Origin: Candidatus Competibacteraceae bacterium | GTDB taxonomy: Bacteria; Pseudomonadota; Gammaproteobacteria; Competibacterales; Competibacteraceae | Assembly: GCA_003989085.1 (NCBI GenBank) | Contig: RXIV01000002.1 | Coordinates: 62,001 to 126,000 of the forward strand | Direction of reading: 5' to 3' | Length of the DNA: 64,000 bases | In this document: positions 38,288-47,425 of the stretch, piece after piece | Layout of the letters: every line of letters begins with the position of its first letter | Position numbering within the stretch: the first letter of the stretch is position 1 | Notes under the pieces: generated by a model | The model's database searches: none | Told to the model about the DNA's origin: nothing | The model's input: only the letters and a program-made list of their open reading frames with translations | Translations under genes and position numbers: made by a program

Positions 38288-39024
38288 TTCTCACGATTGC
38301 CGCCCGCGAATGGCGCAGCCTGTTTCTGTCGCCACTGGCCTGGACAGTGCTGGCGGCGCAACAAGGATTGATGGCGTGGATTTTTCTGTTGCTGGTTCAG
38401 GACTTTCAGGCGGTGCAGGGACGGCTGGCCGGGCTGGAAAACGCACCGGGCGTGACCGATCTGGTAGCTGCACCACTGTTTCGGGTAGCGGCCTGGGGTC
38501 TGTTACTGGTCACGCCGCTAGCGACCATGCGCCTGTTCAGTATGGAACGCCGCACCCGTAGCCTCGATCTGCTGTTATCCGCGCCGGTGAGCGCCAGCGA
38601 AATGGTGCTGGGCAAATACCTGGGCACGATGCTGTTTTTGTGGATCGGAGCCAGTCTGGCCGGATTGATGCCGCTGGCGCTAGCCTTCGGCACAACACTG
38701 GATTTCGGCAAACTACTGGCCGGGCTGCTGGGACTGAGTCTGCTTGCTGCCGGCTTCGCCGCCGTCGGGCTGTATCTGTCCACACTGACCGTGCAACCCA
38801 TCGCTGCCGCTGCCGCCACTTTCGGGCTGTTACTGGGACTGTCGGTCGTGGACTTGCAGGAAACCACCAGCCGCCTGTTCGGCTATCTATCACCGCTGCG
38901 GCATTACGACGCCCTGTTGCTGGGTCTGGTCAACAGCGCCGACCTGGCCTATTACCTGTTGCTCAGCGTCCTGTTTCTTGGTCTGGCGATCCGCCGGATC
39001 GATGATCTACGGCTACGGGATTGA
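38284..39024 (+). CDS. ABC-2 exporter permease (GldF-like)
   Basis: From the ATG at 38284, overlapping the ATPase stop, the protein has 246 residues and six membrane segments. It contains LATMRLFSMERRTRSLDLLL, the coupling helix motif of GldF/NosY-type ABC-2 permeases, and GKYLGTMLFLW. The frame open from 38209 lies within the ATPase gene and is not used. Confidence 0.88.
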   Translation: MILTIAAREWRSLFLSPLAWTVLAAQQGLMAWIFLLLVQDFQAVQGRLAGLENAPGVTDLVAAPLFRVAAWGLLLVTPLATMRLFSMERRTRSLDLLLSAPVSASEMVLGKYLGTMLFLWIGASLAGLMPLALAFGTTLDFGKLLAGLLGLSLLAAGFAAVGLYLSTLTVQPIAAAAATFGLLLGLSVVDLQETTSRLFGYLSPLRHYDALLLGLVNSADLAYYLLLSVLFLGLAIRRIDDLRLRD

Positions 39025-39036
39025 CGGGACTTGCCC

Positions 39037-40392
39037 ATGCGCCTTGATTCCTCGATTCGCCGGCGGCTGTGGCGGCATCATCTGCTGTTCCTCGCGCTAT
39101 TCGGGCTAGTGATCGGCTTGCTAGCCTGGTTGAGCCAGCGCTATGTGGTTCAGGCTGACTGGAGCTACAGTCAGCGCAACACCCTGTCCGCAGCGAGTCA
39201 AACCCTGCTGGCCGGGATGGACGGGCCGGTTCGGATTACGGCCTATGCCCGCGACACACCCACCTTGCGCGAGGCCATTCGCCGGTTGGTGGGCCGCTAT
39301 CAGCGCTATAAACCCGATTTAAGCCTGGTTTTCGTCAATCCCGACCTGCTGCCCGATCGGGTGCGTGAATTGGGTCTGACTGTGGATGGGGAGTTGTATG
39401 TTGACTATCGCGGGCACGGCGAAAAAGTCCAGCACCTCAGCGAGCAGACTATAACCCAGACTTTGCAACGGCTGTGTCGTGGGCAGGAGCGGGTGGTGCG
39501 CTTCGTGACCGGTCACGGCGAACGCAAGTCGGACGGCATCGCCAATCATGATTTGGGCAACTTTGGTCGTGGACTGGAACAGATCGGGATTCAGGCCCGG
39601 TCGGTGGATTTAACCAAGGAGCCGCAGCTTCCCGCTGGGACTGCCGCGCTGGTCATCGCCAGTCCACAATTACCGCTGCCTGCGATGGAAGTTCAGGCGG
39701 TGCTGACTTATGTCGAACAGGGTGGCAATCTGCTCTGGCTGCGGGAGCCGCAGGAACCAGCTGGTTGGCAACCGTTGGCGGCGGCGCTGGGTGTGACTGT
39801 GTTGCCAGGCACCGTGGTGGACCCCGACGCGCCCAAGCTGGGAACGATCAGCAACCCGACCTTCATCCCCATCGTCGATTACGGCCCGCACCCGATCACG
39901 ATGCCGTTACGTTCTCCGACGCTGCTGCCGCAGGCGGTGGCGTTGGACCTTCAGCCAACCGCCGGCTGGAAAGCCGCCACGCTGCTGGAAAGCCAATCCC
40001 GCGCCTGGACCGAAACCGGAGCGCTGGATGGGGCGATCCAGTTTGATCCCAACACCACCGAGCGGACTGGCCCGCTGACGGTCGGAGTGGCGCTGTCCCG
40101 CCCCCGCCCCGCCGCCCCGGAACAACAACGGGTGGTTGTGATCGGCGATGGCGATTTTCTGACCAACACCTACCTCGGCAACGGGGCTAATCTGCAACTG
40201 GGCATCAATATCCTGAATTGGCTGACTCTGGATGACGCACTCATCACAGTCCCTCCCCGGACTGCGCCCGATTCCCAACTGAATCTGTCGGATCGTGCGC
40301 TGGCGGTACTGGCCGGCGTCTTCCTGATTGGGTTGCCGGGAATTCTCCTGATCAGCGGTTGGCTGATTAGCTTTCAGCGGCGGCGGCGCTAA
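39037..40392 (+). CDS. GldG-like ABC transporter auxiliary protein
   Basis: From the ATG at 39037 (GGGA upstream) about 451 residues. There is an N-terminal membrane anchor (about 12-34), then a large extracytoplasmic part of the GldG/ABC-type uncharacterised domain, with SQRNTLSAASQTLLAGMDGP, RFVTGHGERKS, and a GATase-like fold end VVVIGDGDFLTN. A C-terminal anchor lies near 425-445. It is tied to the ABC-2 genes by 12 nt. Confidence 0.85.
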   Translation: MRLDSSIRRRLWRHHLLFLALFGLVIGLLAWLSQRYVVQADWSYSQRNTLSAASQTLLAGMDGPVRITAYARDTPTLREAIRRLVGRYQRYKPDLSLVFVNPDLLPDRVRELGLTVDGELYVDYRGHGEKVQHLSEQTITQTLQRLCRGQERVVRFVTGHGERKSDGIANHDLGNFGRGLEQIGIQARSVDLTKEPQLPAGTAALVIASPQLPLPAMEVQAVLTYVEQGGNLLWLREPQEPAGWQPLAAALGVTVLPGTVVDPDAPKLGTISNPTFIPIVDYGPHPITMPLRSPTLLPQAVALDLQPTAGWKAATLLESQSRAWTETGALDGAIQFDPNTTERTGPLTVGVALSRPRPAAPEQQRVVVIGDGDFLTNTYLGNGANLQLGINILNWLTLDDALITVPPRTAPDSQLNLSDRALAVLAGVFLIGLPGILLISGWLISFQRRRR

Positions 40393-40394
40393 CC

Positions 40395-40934
40395 ATGAAT
40401 ACGCTCAGGCGGCGGCGCTGGCTGAATCTGGGACTGCTGGGATTGGCCGGCGGACTGGCGGGGCTGGCGTGGTTCACGCCGGACCGGGAGTCGGTGACGG
40501 GTCCACCCTTGCTGAATCTGGCTCCGGCACTGCTTGAACGGATCCGGGTCGAACGACCGGGACAGCAAACCCTGGCCTTCGAGCGGCGTGGGGAGCACTG
40601 GCAAATGACTGCGCCGGGCGTTGGACCGGCTAATCCGGTTTTGATCAACCCGATCCTGCAACTGGTCGAGATGCACTGCCCGGTGCGCTATCCGGTCGGC
40701 ATGGTGGATCTGAAAACGCTGCATCTCGATCCGCCCCGGCTGCGGCTGTGGCTGAATGACCAGGAAATCCGCTTCGGCAGCACAGCCCCGACCGATGATC
40801 GGCGCTATCTGCACTTGGCGGACCATGTTTATCTCTGCCCCGATCGCCTGTATCCGCTGCTGAGCAGCAGCGCAGCGGGATTTTTGGCGCCGGTCATTGA
40901 GCCGCTGCCGCCGAAGGCGAAGAGCAGCGACTAA
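40395..40934 (+). CDS. DUF4340-like anchored protein
   Basis: The 179 residues have an N-terminal membrane anchor after RRRRW (about 10-28), then a repeat-like beta domain ([20 protein letters not shown]) seen in DUF4340 proteins that follow GldG genes. It is shorter than many DUF4340 proteins, which carry two such domains. The start lies 2 nt after the GldG-like stop, and the end overlaps the mutM start (TAATG). Confidence 0.8.
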   Translation: MNTLRRRRWLNLGLLGLAGGLAGLAWFTPDRESVTGPPLLNLAPALLERIRVERPGQQTLAFERRGEHWQMTAPGVGPANPVLINPILQLVEMHCPVRYPVGMVDLKTLHLDPPRLRLWLNDQEIRFGSTAPTDDRRYLHLADHVYLCPDRLYPLLSSSAAGFLAPVIEPLPPKAKSSD

Positions 40935-41752
40935 TGCCCGAATTGCCCGAAGTCGAAACCGTTCGCCGAGGGATTGCGCCGCATCTGATCGGGCAAACTG
41001 TGACGCAAGTGATCGTGCGGCAACCCCGGCTGCGCTGGCCGGTGCCCGAAACCCTGACAGCAATGCTGTCGGGACAGATGATCCGGCGGGTGGATCGACG
41101 GGCTAAATATCTGTTGCTGCGGACGGACGCTGGAACCCTGCTCTTTCATCTGGGCATGACCGGCCGGCTACGGATTCTGCCCAGCGCCACGCCGCTCCAG
41201 AAACACGATCATGTTGATGTGCTGCTGGCTGATGGACATTGCCTGCGCTTCAATGACAGCCGCCGGTTTGGCGCAGTGCTATGGACGGTCGATCCACCGG
41301 AACAGCATCCGCTGTTGCAGACGCTGGGCCTCGAACCCTTTGATCCGGCTTTCTCCGGGAGCTATCTCCAGCAGCGGGCGCGAGGCCGGACCCTGGCCGC
41401 CAAGGCCTTCATCATGGATAACCATATTGTGGTCGGGGTGGGCAACATCTACGCCAATGAGGCGCTATTTGCGGCAGGCATGAGTCCAATGCGAGCGGCG
41501 GGGCAAATCACCCTGAACGAATACGACCGACTGGCAGCGGCGATTCAGGCGATTTTGGCTGAGGCGATTCGGCAGGGTGGAACGACAGTGCGGGATTTTG
41601 TCGGCAGCGATGGACAACCGGGATATTTTCAGCAGACGTTGCAGGTTTATGGCCGGCATGGGTTGCCCTGCGTGGTCTGTGGCGAAGCGATCCAGCGGAG
41701 CCGGATCGGTCAGCGGGCGACCTACTGTTGCCCGCACTGCCAACCTTGCTAA
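40934..41752 (+). CDS. mutM: Formamidopyrimidine-DNA glycosylase
   Basis: Repairs 8-oxoguanine and formamidopyrimidines. The 272 residues begin PELPEVET (catalytic Pro2, Glu3 after Met removal), then a conserved lysine in RRAKYLLLR (about 54-62), [11 protein letters not shown] for the helix-two-turn-helix, and a C-terminal zinc finger CVVC...CPHC. Length matches E. coli MutM. It overlaps the DUF4340-like gene by one base, so it may be co-expressed with the exporter genes without a functional tie. Confidence 0.96.
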   Translation: MPELPEVETVRRGIAPHLIGQTVTQVIVRQPRLRWPVPETLTAMLSGQMIRRVDRRAKYLLLRTDAGTLLFHLGMTGRLRILPSATPLQKHDHVDVLLADGHCLRFNDSRRFGAVLWTVDPPEQHPLLQTLGLEPFDPAFSGSYLQQRARGRTLAAKAFIMDNHIVVGVGNIYANEALFAAGMSPMRAAGQITLNEYDRLAAAIQAILAEAIRQGGTTVRDFVGSDGQPGYFQQTLQVYGRHGLPCVVCGEAIQRSRIGQRATYCCPHCQPC

Positions 41753-41759
41753 CTGCGCC

Positions 41760-44372
41760 CTAGATATCCATCAACGGGGAGGCGTCCTTGGCAGCGCAGG
41801 CCTCTATACGGGTCCACGCGCTGGGCGCAGTCCAATCGGCGATCCAAGCCGGGAGATGTTCAGGCGGCATCGGGCGGGCGATGCCATAGCCTTGGGCCAG
41901 GTCGCAGCCCAGCCGGATCAGCAGGCTGCCATGCGCGTCAGTTTCCACTCCTTCCGCGATCACCTGACGGTGGAAGGCCACCGACAGACCGATGACACCT
42001 TCTACGATCGCCCGCGCCTCGGTATCCACCAGCAAGTCGCGTACGAACGATTGATCAATCTTCAGCAGATGCACAGCCAAGTTCTTGAGGTAAGTCAGCG
42101 AGGAATAGCCGGTACCAAAATCGTCCAGTGCGAAACGCACCCCCAGTTGCCGGCAGCTTTCGATCAGATGGGCAATAGCCGCCATATCTCCCAAAGCCAC
42201 GGTTTCCAGGATTTCAAGCTCAAGTCCACCGGGAGGCACTTGAGGATAAGCCGCCAACGCCGCCTGCAACTCCGCGACGAAATCCGGGTGCTGCAAGTGA
42301 CGACTGGAAACATTGATGCTGACCGGTAGATACAGGCCTTGTGTGCCCCAGGCGGTCATCTGCCGCAACGCTTCATTCATCACCCATTGACCAACGGCGA
42401 TGGCCAGATCGCTGGCTTCGACGGCAGGCATGAAGTGCGCCGGTGGCAGCAAACCCTCCTCCGGGTGTTGCCAGCGGATCAGCGCTTCAGCGCCGATGAC
42501 GACGCCACGACGCATGTTCACCTGAGGTTGGTAATAGAGACGGAATTCGCCAGCGGCCAGCCCCTCTTCAATCCGATGCAGGCTTTCACGGTAGCAGCGG
42601 GCGCGACGATCATGGTCGGCATCAAACCAGTGGTAGCGGTTGCCACCCGCCTGCTTGGCGGCATACATGGCCTGGTCAGTATGACGCAGCAGGGTGTCCG
42701 GGTCGGAGGCATCATCGGGATACAAGGTCACACCGAGGCTGGTGGTCAGGGACAACGGCTGGCCGGCTATCGCAAAAGGGACCCGTAGCACCGTCACCAC
42801 CCGATCCAAGGTCATTTCGCATTCCTCCACGTTAGCCAAATTCCCCAGCAGCAACACAAACTCATCCCCGCCCAACCGCGCCACGGTGTCGCCAGCACGC
42901 ACACTGGTCTTCAGGCGCTGCGCCACTTCGACCAAAACCTGATCGCCGTACCCGTGCCCCCAGGTATCGTTGATGGCTTTGAAAGCGTCTAAATCCAAGT
43001 AACACACCGCCAGCCACCTCTGGTCGCGCCCGGCTTGGGCCATCGCCTGTTGTATGCGGTCGGTCAGCAACACCCGGTTGGGCAGGTGGGTCAGCGCATC
43101 GTGATAGGCCAGGTGTTCGATCCGCGCCTCGGCTCGTTTACGTTCGACCATGTCGATGAGCAGCGACAACAGATGTTGCACCGTATCTACATCGTCGTCG
43201 GTGTAGTCCTCCGGCTTGTTGCCAACGCCGGCAATGGCGACCACCTGATCGTGACGCAAAATCGGTACGACTAATTCTCGAATGATCAGGGGGTGACCAG
43301 CAGGCAGGGTATGCCGGTTGGACAGGGCAGCGTAGTCGTTGTGGATAACCGGGCGGTGCGTGCGGAGGCAATCCGCCCAGACCCCGGCCTGACTGACTGG
43401 ATAGTGCAGACCCTTGCCCTCAGCCTTGCACTGGCTATTCAGAGTATGGGTAGACCAGGTTTGGAGCGTCAGGTTTTCCTGGTCAGGTTCAACGAAATGG
43501 AAGAAGCCAATCTGGCTGCCAGTGAAGCGCTCCATAGCATCCAGCGCAGCTTGCAACAGGTTATCCAGACTACTGGTGAGGGCCATTTCAGATAGACGCA
43601 TTCGCACTTTAAGCAGCGCATCAGAGCGTTGCCGGCGGTGGATATCACGGATGAAGCCAAATATCAGGCTCCCTGCGCCGTAACGGTAGCAGGAGACGTT
43701 GACCTCAGCCTGCCAGATTCGACCGCTCTTCGCCCGGTGCAGCGTTTGAAACAGGCCGTTGCCTTCCTGGATAACTTTTTCGATGTGGGCTGTAATCTCC
43801 TCCGGACGCTCGTTGACTTCCAGATCGGCAATAGCCATGTGCAACAATTCATCACGGCTATAGCCGGACAGATGGGTATAGGCTTCATTTGTTTCCAGCA
43901 AGTGTCCTTGGGTATCCACTACCCAAAAGCCGTCCGGGGAGGTTTCAATCACCGCCCGATACCGTTCCTCGCTGCGCCGCAGTGCTTCCTCCGCCTGTTT
44001 GCGCTCGGTGATATTGTCAAAGATAACGACGAAGTCGTCTTTTTCCGGACTGTACACGGAGACCGAGAACCAGATTTGCAAACTAATGACATAGATCTCG
44101 AACTTCTCCGGGACGCCGGTCATGGCAACACGGCCGTAAGTTTCAAATAACCCCGGGTCAAGTACCTTGATCTCTGGAATGATCTCAGTCACCTTTTTCC
44201 CGATCACATCCTTCAATCCAGTGAGTTCTTCAAATGCTTTATTAACATGCAGATAGATAAAGTCTTGAGCTTGGCCGTTTTCGTATAGCATCCGGCAATA
44301 AGCGAATCCGCTGAGCATATTCTCAAACAGCGCACGATAACTGGCTTCACTCACCCGTAGTGTCTCTTCCAC
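41760..44372 (-). CDS. PAS-PAS-GAF-GGDEF-EAL cyclic-di-GMP signalling protein, apparently 5'-truncated
   Basis: An 870-residue protein: PAS (about 5-130), PAS (about 140-260), GAF (about 270-410), diguanylate cyclase with intact GGDEF in RLGGDEFVLLLG, and phosphodiesterase with intact EAL in GAEALIRW and DDFGTGYSSL. Both catalytic domains look able to work. The start is odd. The first codon is a GTG in the middle of the classic PAS linker: the bases just before it would read KIIEITERKP, and a TAA stands right before that. The gene seems to have lost an N-terminal sensor by rearrangement. It faces the four-gene operon at 44715. Confidence 0.9.
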   Translation of the reverse strand: MEETLRVSEASYRALFENMLSGFAYCRMLYENGQAQDFIYLHVNKAFEELTGLKDVIGKKVTEIIPEIKVLDPGLFETYGRVAMTGVPEKFEIYVISLQIWFSVSVYSPEKDDFVVIFDNITERKQAEEALRRSEERYRAVIETSPDGFWVVDTQGHLLETNEAYTHLSGYSRDELLHMAIADLEVNERPEEITAHIEKVIQEGNGLFQTLHRAKSGRIWQAEVNVSCYRYGAGSLIFGFIRDIHRRQRSDALLKVRMRLSEMALTSSLDNLLQAALDAMERFTGSQIGFFHFVEPDQENLTLQTWSTHTLNSQCKAEGKGLHYPVSQAGVWADCLRTHRPVIHNDYAALSNRHTLPAGHPLIIRELVVPILRHDQVVAIAGVGNKPEDYTDDDVDTVQHLLSLLIDMVERKRAEARIEHLAYHDALTHLPNRVLLTDRIQQAMAQAGRDQRWLAVCYLDLDAFKAINDTWGHGYGDQVLVEVAQRLKTSVRAGDTVARLGGDEFVLLLGNLANVEECEMTLDRVVTVLRVPFAIAGQPLSLTTSLGVTLYPDDASDPDTLLRHTDQAMYAAKQAGGNRYHWFDADHDRRARCYRESLHRIEEGLAAGEFRLYYQPQVNMRRGVVIGAEALIRWQHPEEGLLPPAHFMPAVEASDLAIAVGQWVMNEALRQMTAWGTQGLYLPVSINVSSRHLQHPDFVAELQAALAAYPQVPPGGLELEILETVALGDMAAIAHLIESCRQLGVRFALDDFGTGYSSLTYLKNLAVHLLKIDQSFVRDLLVDTEARAIVEGVIGLSVAFHRQVIAEGVETDAHGSLLIRLGCDLAQGYGIARPMPPEHLPAWIADWTAPSAWTRIEACAAKDASPLMDI

Positions 44373-44451
44373 TGGTTTGCGCTCGGTGATCTCAATAATC
44401 TTTTAGGCTATCGATGATTTCTGCTAATGACCAGATCATAGTCGATGATTA

Positions 44452-44712
44452 TTGTCCGATTATCCACCAACCCAGGCGTGGGTTGACAGCACCCGGTTAC
44501 GCTGGACAGTCATCGGCAAAAACAACTACAACTGGAACTCGCCCAACCTCAAAAAGGGCTATCCTGAAAATTGCTTGCGCCTAATCCGGCCCATAAACCC
44601 ATCGGTTATCAACAATGACCCGATGATGCTGATCGCCGGGACTGGCGACTGGATTGACGACTTCGATCAAACCGATGCCCACCGGCTTTATCTGGTGTCC
44701 AACCCAGTCTGA
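44452..44712 (+). CDS. Hypothetical ORF in the divergent gap, doubtful
   Basis: An 86-codon frame from a TTG, with no Shine-Dalgarno sequence and no recognisable domain. The sequence is hydrophilic, Trp- and Asn-rich (WTVIGKNNYNW, GDWIDDFDQTDA). Its stop at 44710-44712 lies 2 nt before the kinase ATG. Codon choice looks coding-like, so it may be the tail of a lost gene rather than a living one. The rest of the 342-nt gap holds nothing else that I can name. Confidence 0.35.
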   Translation: MSDYPPTQAWVDSTRLRWTVIGKNNYNWNSPNLKKGYPENCLRLIRPINPSVINNDPMMLIAGTGDWIDDFDQTDAHRLYLVSNPV

Positions 44713-44714
44713 AA

Positions 44715-45971
44715 ATGACCCGCCGCAGGAAGGTTGACAACCAGATGCGCCAAAACCACGAACGCTACCACCAACTGTTCATGGATACCCGTGCAGTCGG
44801 GTTGCTCATTGATCCGGACAGCGGCGCTATTGTGGACGCCAACCGGATGGCGGTGCGCTACTACGGCTATTCGCTAGAGCAATTGCAGCAACTGAAAATT
44901 ACTGACATCAACATCCTGCCGCCCGAAGAAATAGCCGCCGAGATACAGCGCGCTTGCACCGAGCAACGCGACTGTTTCCTCTTCAGGCACCGGCTGGCCT
45001 CCGGAGAAATCCGCGATGTTGAAGTGTATTCCGGGCCGGTCGATATAGACGGTAAGACCCTGTTGTATTCGATCATCCAGGACATCACCGCTCGCAATCG
45101 GGTCACCGCCGAGCGTGAAGCACTGCAACAGCAACTGGTGGACGCTTCCCGACTGGCCGGGATGACTGAAGTGGCGACTGGTGTGCTACATAATGTGGGT
45201 AACGCCCTGAACAGTGTCAACGTCTCGGTTCAACTGATCAACGATAGCCTGCGAACCTCACGGGTCACCAACTTGAGTAAGACCGTCCACCTGCTGCGGG
45301 AAAACCTGACCGCTGACCTACTACTGAACAGCGACAGCCGTTATTGGCACTTGCTGGATTATCTGGCGGCGTTGGCTGAGCATCTACAGGGGGAGCAACA
45401 GCAATTGTATGCCGAGGTCCAGGCGGTAGCCGAGAAGATCGACCACATTAAGCGGATTGTCAGTCGCCAGCAAGCTTATGCCGTCAATAGCAGCATCAAC
45501 GAAGCCGTCGCATTGCCACAACTGCTTGATGACGCCCTGGCGATGCACATCACCGATCACCATGCCATCACCATCCTCCGCGACTACGATCCCATTCCAT
45601 TACAGGTACTGGATAAACACAAGCTGTTGCAGATCGTCGCTAACCTAATCCGCAACGCCAAAGACGCTCTCCAGGAGCAGGACCGCTTCAACCGCCGGTT
45701 GATCGTCCACCTTCACTGCTGCAAAGACCAGCGGCTCCAAATCGAAATTACCGACACCGGCACCGGAATCGCTCAAGAACACCTCATCCGGGTGTTTGAG
45801 TTCGGCTTCACCACCAAACCGAACGGCCACGGCTTCGGCCTGCACTCCAGTGCCAATCTGGCCCGGGAATTGGGCGGGGCGCTTAGCTGCCACAGCGCCG
45901 GTCCCGGCTGTGGCGCAACCTTTATCCTGGAACTGCCTTTAAAAAATAGGCCGGAGGCGCTGATCCGATGA
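44715..45971 (+). CDS. PAS sensor histidine kinase
   Basis: The 418 residues contain one PAS domain (about 15-130), a kinase helix with His159 in GVLHNVGNALNSV, a less common H-box than HELxxP, and an ATPase domain with NLIRNAKDAL, DTGTGI and GHGFGLHSSA. There is no transmembrane segment. The start MTRRRKVDNQM looks like the end of a PAS linker (I-T-E-R-R-x-V), so the gene may have lost an N-terminal part. The stop overlaps the next gene (ATGA). First of four coupled signalling genes. Confidence 0.88.
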   Translation: MTRRRKVDNQMRQNHERYHQLFMDTRAVGLLIDPDSGAIVDANRMAVRYYGYSLEQLQQLKITDINILPPEEIAAEIQRACTEQRDCFLFRHRLASGEIRDVEVYSGPVDIDGKTLLYSIIQDITARNRVTAEREALQQQLVDASRLAGMTEVATGVLHNVGNALNSVNVSVQLINDSLRTSRVTNLSKTVHLLRENLTADLLLNSDSRYWHLLDYLAALAEHLQGEQQQLYAEVQAVAEKIDHIKRIVSRQQAYAVNSSINEAVALPQLLDDALAMHITDHHAITILRDYDPIPLQVLDKHKLLQIVANLIRNAKDALQEQDRFNRRLIVHLHCCKDQRLQIEITDTGTGIAQEHLIRVFEFGFTTKPNGHGFGLHSSANLARELGGALSCHSAGPGCGATFILELPLKNRPEALIR

Positions 45972-47425
45972 ATCCTGCTCCCGTTCCGGCCCAGCCCTGT
46001 CGTCTGCTGGTGATTGATGACAACCGCGCTATTCATGACGACATCCGCAAAATTTTTGCAGTGCGCGGTGATGTCGGCAAACTGGAAGCGCTGGAAGCTG
46101 AACTGTTTGGAACCCCCCGCGCTGCGCCGCAGCGCCCGGTATTCGCCATTGATTCGGCCTATCAAGGCCGTGATGGGCTGACCCTGGTTCAACAGGCACT
46201 GGCCGAGAACCAACCTTATCAGGTGGCCTTTATCGATGTGCGGATGCCGCCCGGATGGGACGGGATCGAAACGCTGGAATGCCTATGGCAGGTCGATCCA
46301 GCCTTACAGGCGGTGATTTGCACCGCCTATGCCGACTATTCCTGGACCGAAATCATCACCCGACTGGGCCGCAGCGATCAGTTCCTGATCCTCAAAAAAC
46401 CGTTTGACCCGATTGAAATAAGCCAATTGGCGGTGGCACTCAGCCGCAAGTGGATTTTGCACCGCCAAGTCCAGCAACAACTGGACGCGCTCGATCATCT
46501 GGTGCAACAACGCACGAGCGAGCTACAGACGACTAGTGAACAATTAGGTCAGGAAATCGCGCAACGCGAGAAGGTAGAACTGGAACTCCGACTCGCGCAA
46601 AAACTGGAGGCGGTCGGGCAACTGGCCGCCGGCATCGCCCACGAAATCAACACCCCGATCCAGTACATTGGCGATAGCGTCCATTTTCTGCAAAGCGCCT
46701 TCGATGATCTGATCGGCTTGCTGGCGGTCTATCAGGCGCTGTGGCCGCAGTTCCGCCAGAACCCGCAAGGTGCTGACTGGCAAGCCCAAATCCAGGATGC
46801 CGAAGACGCCGCCGATCTGGACTATGTGCGCGAACAGGCGCCACGCGCTTTTGAGCGCACTCTGGAAGGCGTGGAACGGGTGACGGGCATCGTCCGCGCC
46901 ATGAAGGAATTCGCCCACCCCGATCAGCGCGAGCAAAGCAGCGCCAATCTTAACAAGGCGCTGCTCAACACCCTCACCGTCGCTCGCAATGAATACAAGT
47001 ATGTGGCGGATATAGAAATCGATCTAGACGAGTTGCCGCCCGTGTCGTGCTATCTCAGCGACCTGAACCAGGTTTTTCTTAACCTCGTGGTCAATGCCGC
47101 CCATGCTATCGGCGATGTCGTGGATGACAGCCGGCCAAAGGGCCGGATCACGATCCGCAGCCGGGCGATGGGCGATACGGTGGAAATCGCCATCGCTGAT
47201 ACCGGCAGCGGCATTCCCGAGGCGATCCGCGACCGGATTTTCGATCCATTCTTCACCACCAAACCAGTCGGTAAAGGTACCGGGCAGGGTTTGGCTATCG
47301 CCCGTTCCATTGTGGTGGACAAGCATCGGGGATCGCTGACTTTCGAGACCGTCGCTGGTCAGGGGACCACCTTTTACATCTGCCTGCCGGTCGATGGTCA
47401 AGCGACAGCAGGAGACCGGCCATGA
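45968..47425 (+). CDS. Receiver-histidine kinase hybrid (REC at N-terminus)
   Basis: The 485 residues start with a receiver domain (Asp90 in FIDVRMPP, Lys144 in LKKPF) that carries an unusual insert of about 25 residues between its first helix and second strand. A coiled coil (about 165-215) follows, then HisKA with His225 in AAGIAHEINTPIQYI and an ATPase domain with NLVVNAAHAI and GTGQGLAIARSI. No membrane segment. Placing REC before the kinase suggests it is a relay that takes phosphate from another kinase, probably the gene before it. It overlaps both neighbours by 4 nt. Confidence 0.9.
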   Translation: MNPAPVPAQPCRLLVIDDNRAIHDDIRKIFAVRGDVGKLEALEAELFGTPRAAPQRPVFAIDSAYQGRDGLTLVQQALAENQPYQVAFIDVRMPPGWDGIETLECLWQVDPALQAVICTAYADYSWTEIITRLGRSDQFLILKKPFDPIEISQLAVALSRKWILHRQVQQQLDALDHLVQQRTSELQTTSEQLGQEIAQREKVELELRLAQKLEAVGQLAAGIAHEINTPIQYIGDSVHFLQSAFDDLIGLLAVYQALWPQFRQNPQGADWQAQIQDAEDAADLDYVREQAPRAFERTLEGVERVTGIVRAMKEFAHPDQREQSSANLNKALLNTLTVARNEYKYVADIEIDLDELPPVSCYLSDLNQVFLNLVVNAAHAIGDVVDDSRPKGRITIRSRAMGDTVEIAIADTGSGIPEAIRDRIFDPFFTTKPVGKGTGQGLAIARSIVVDKHRGSLTFETVAGQGTTFYICLPVDGQATAGDRP

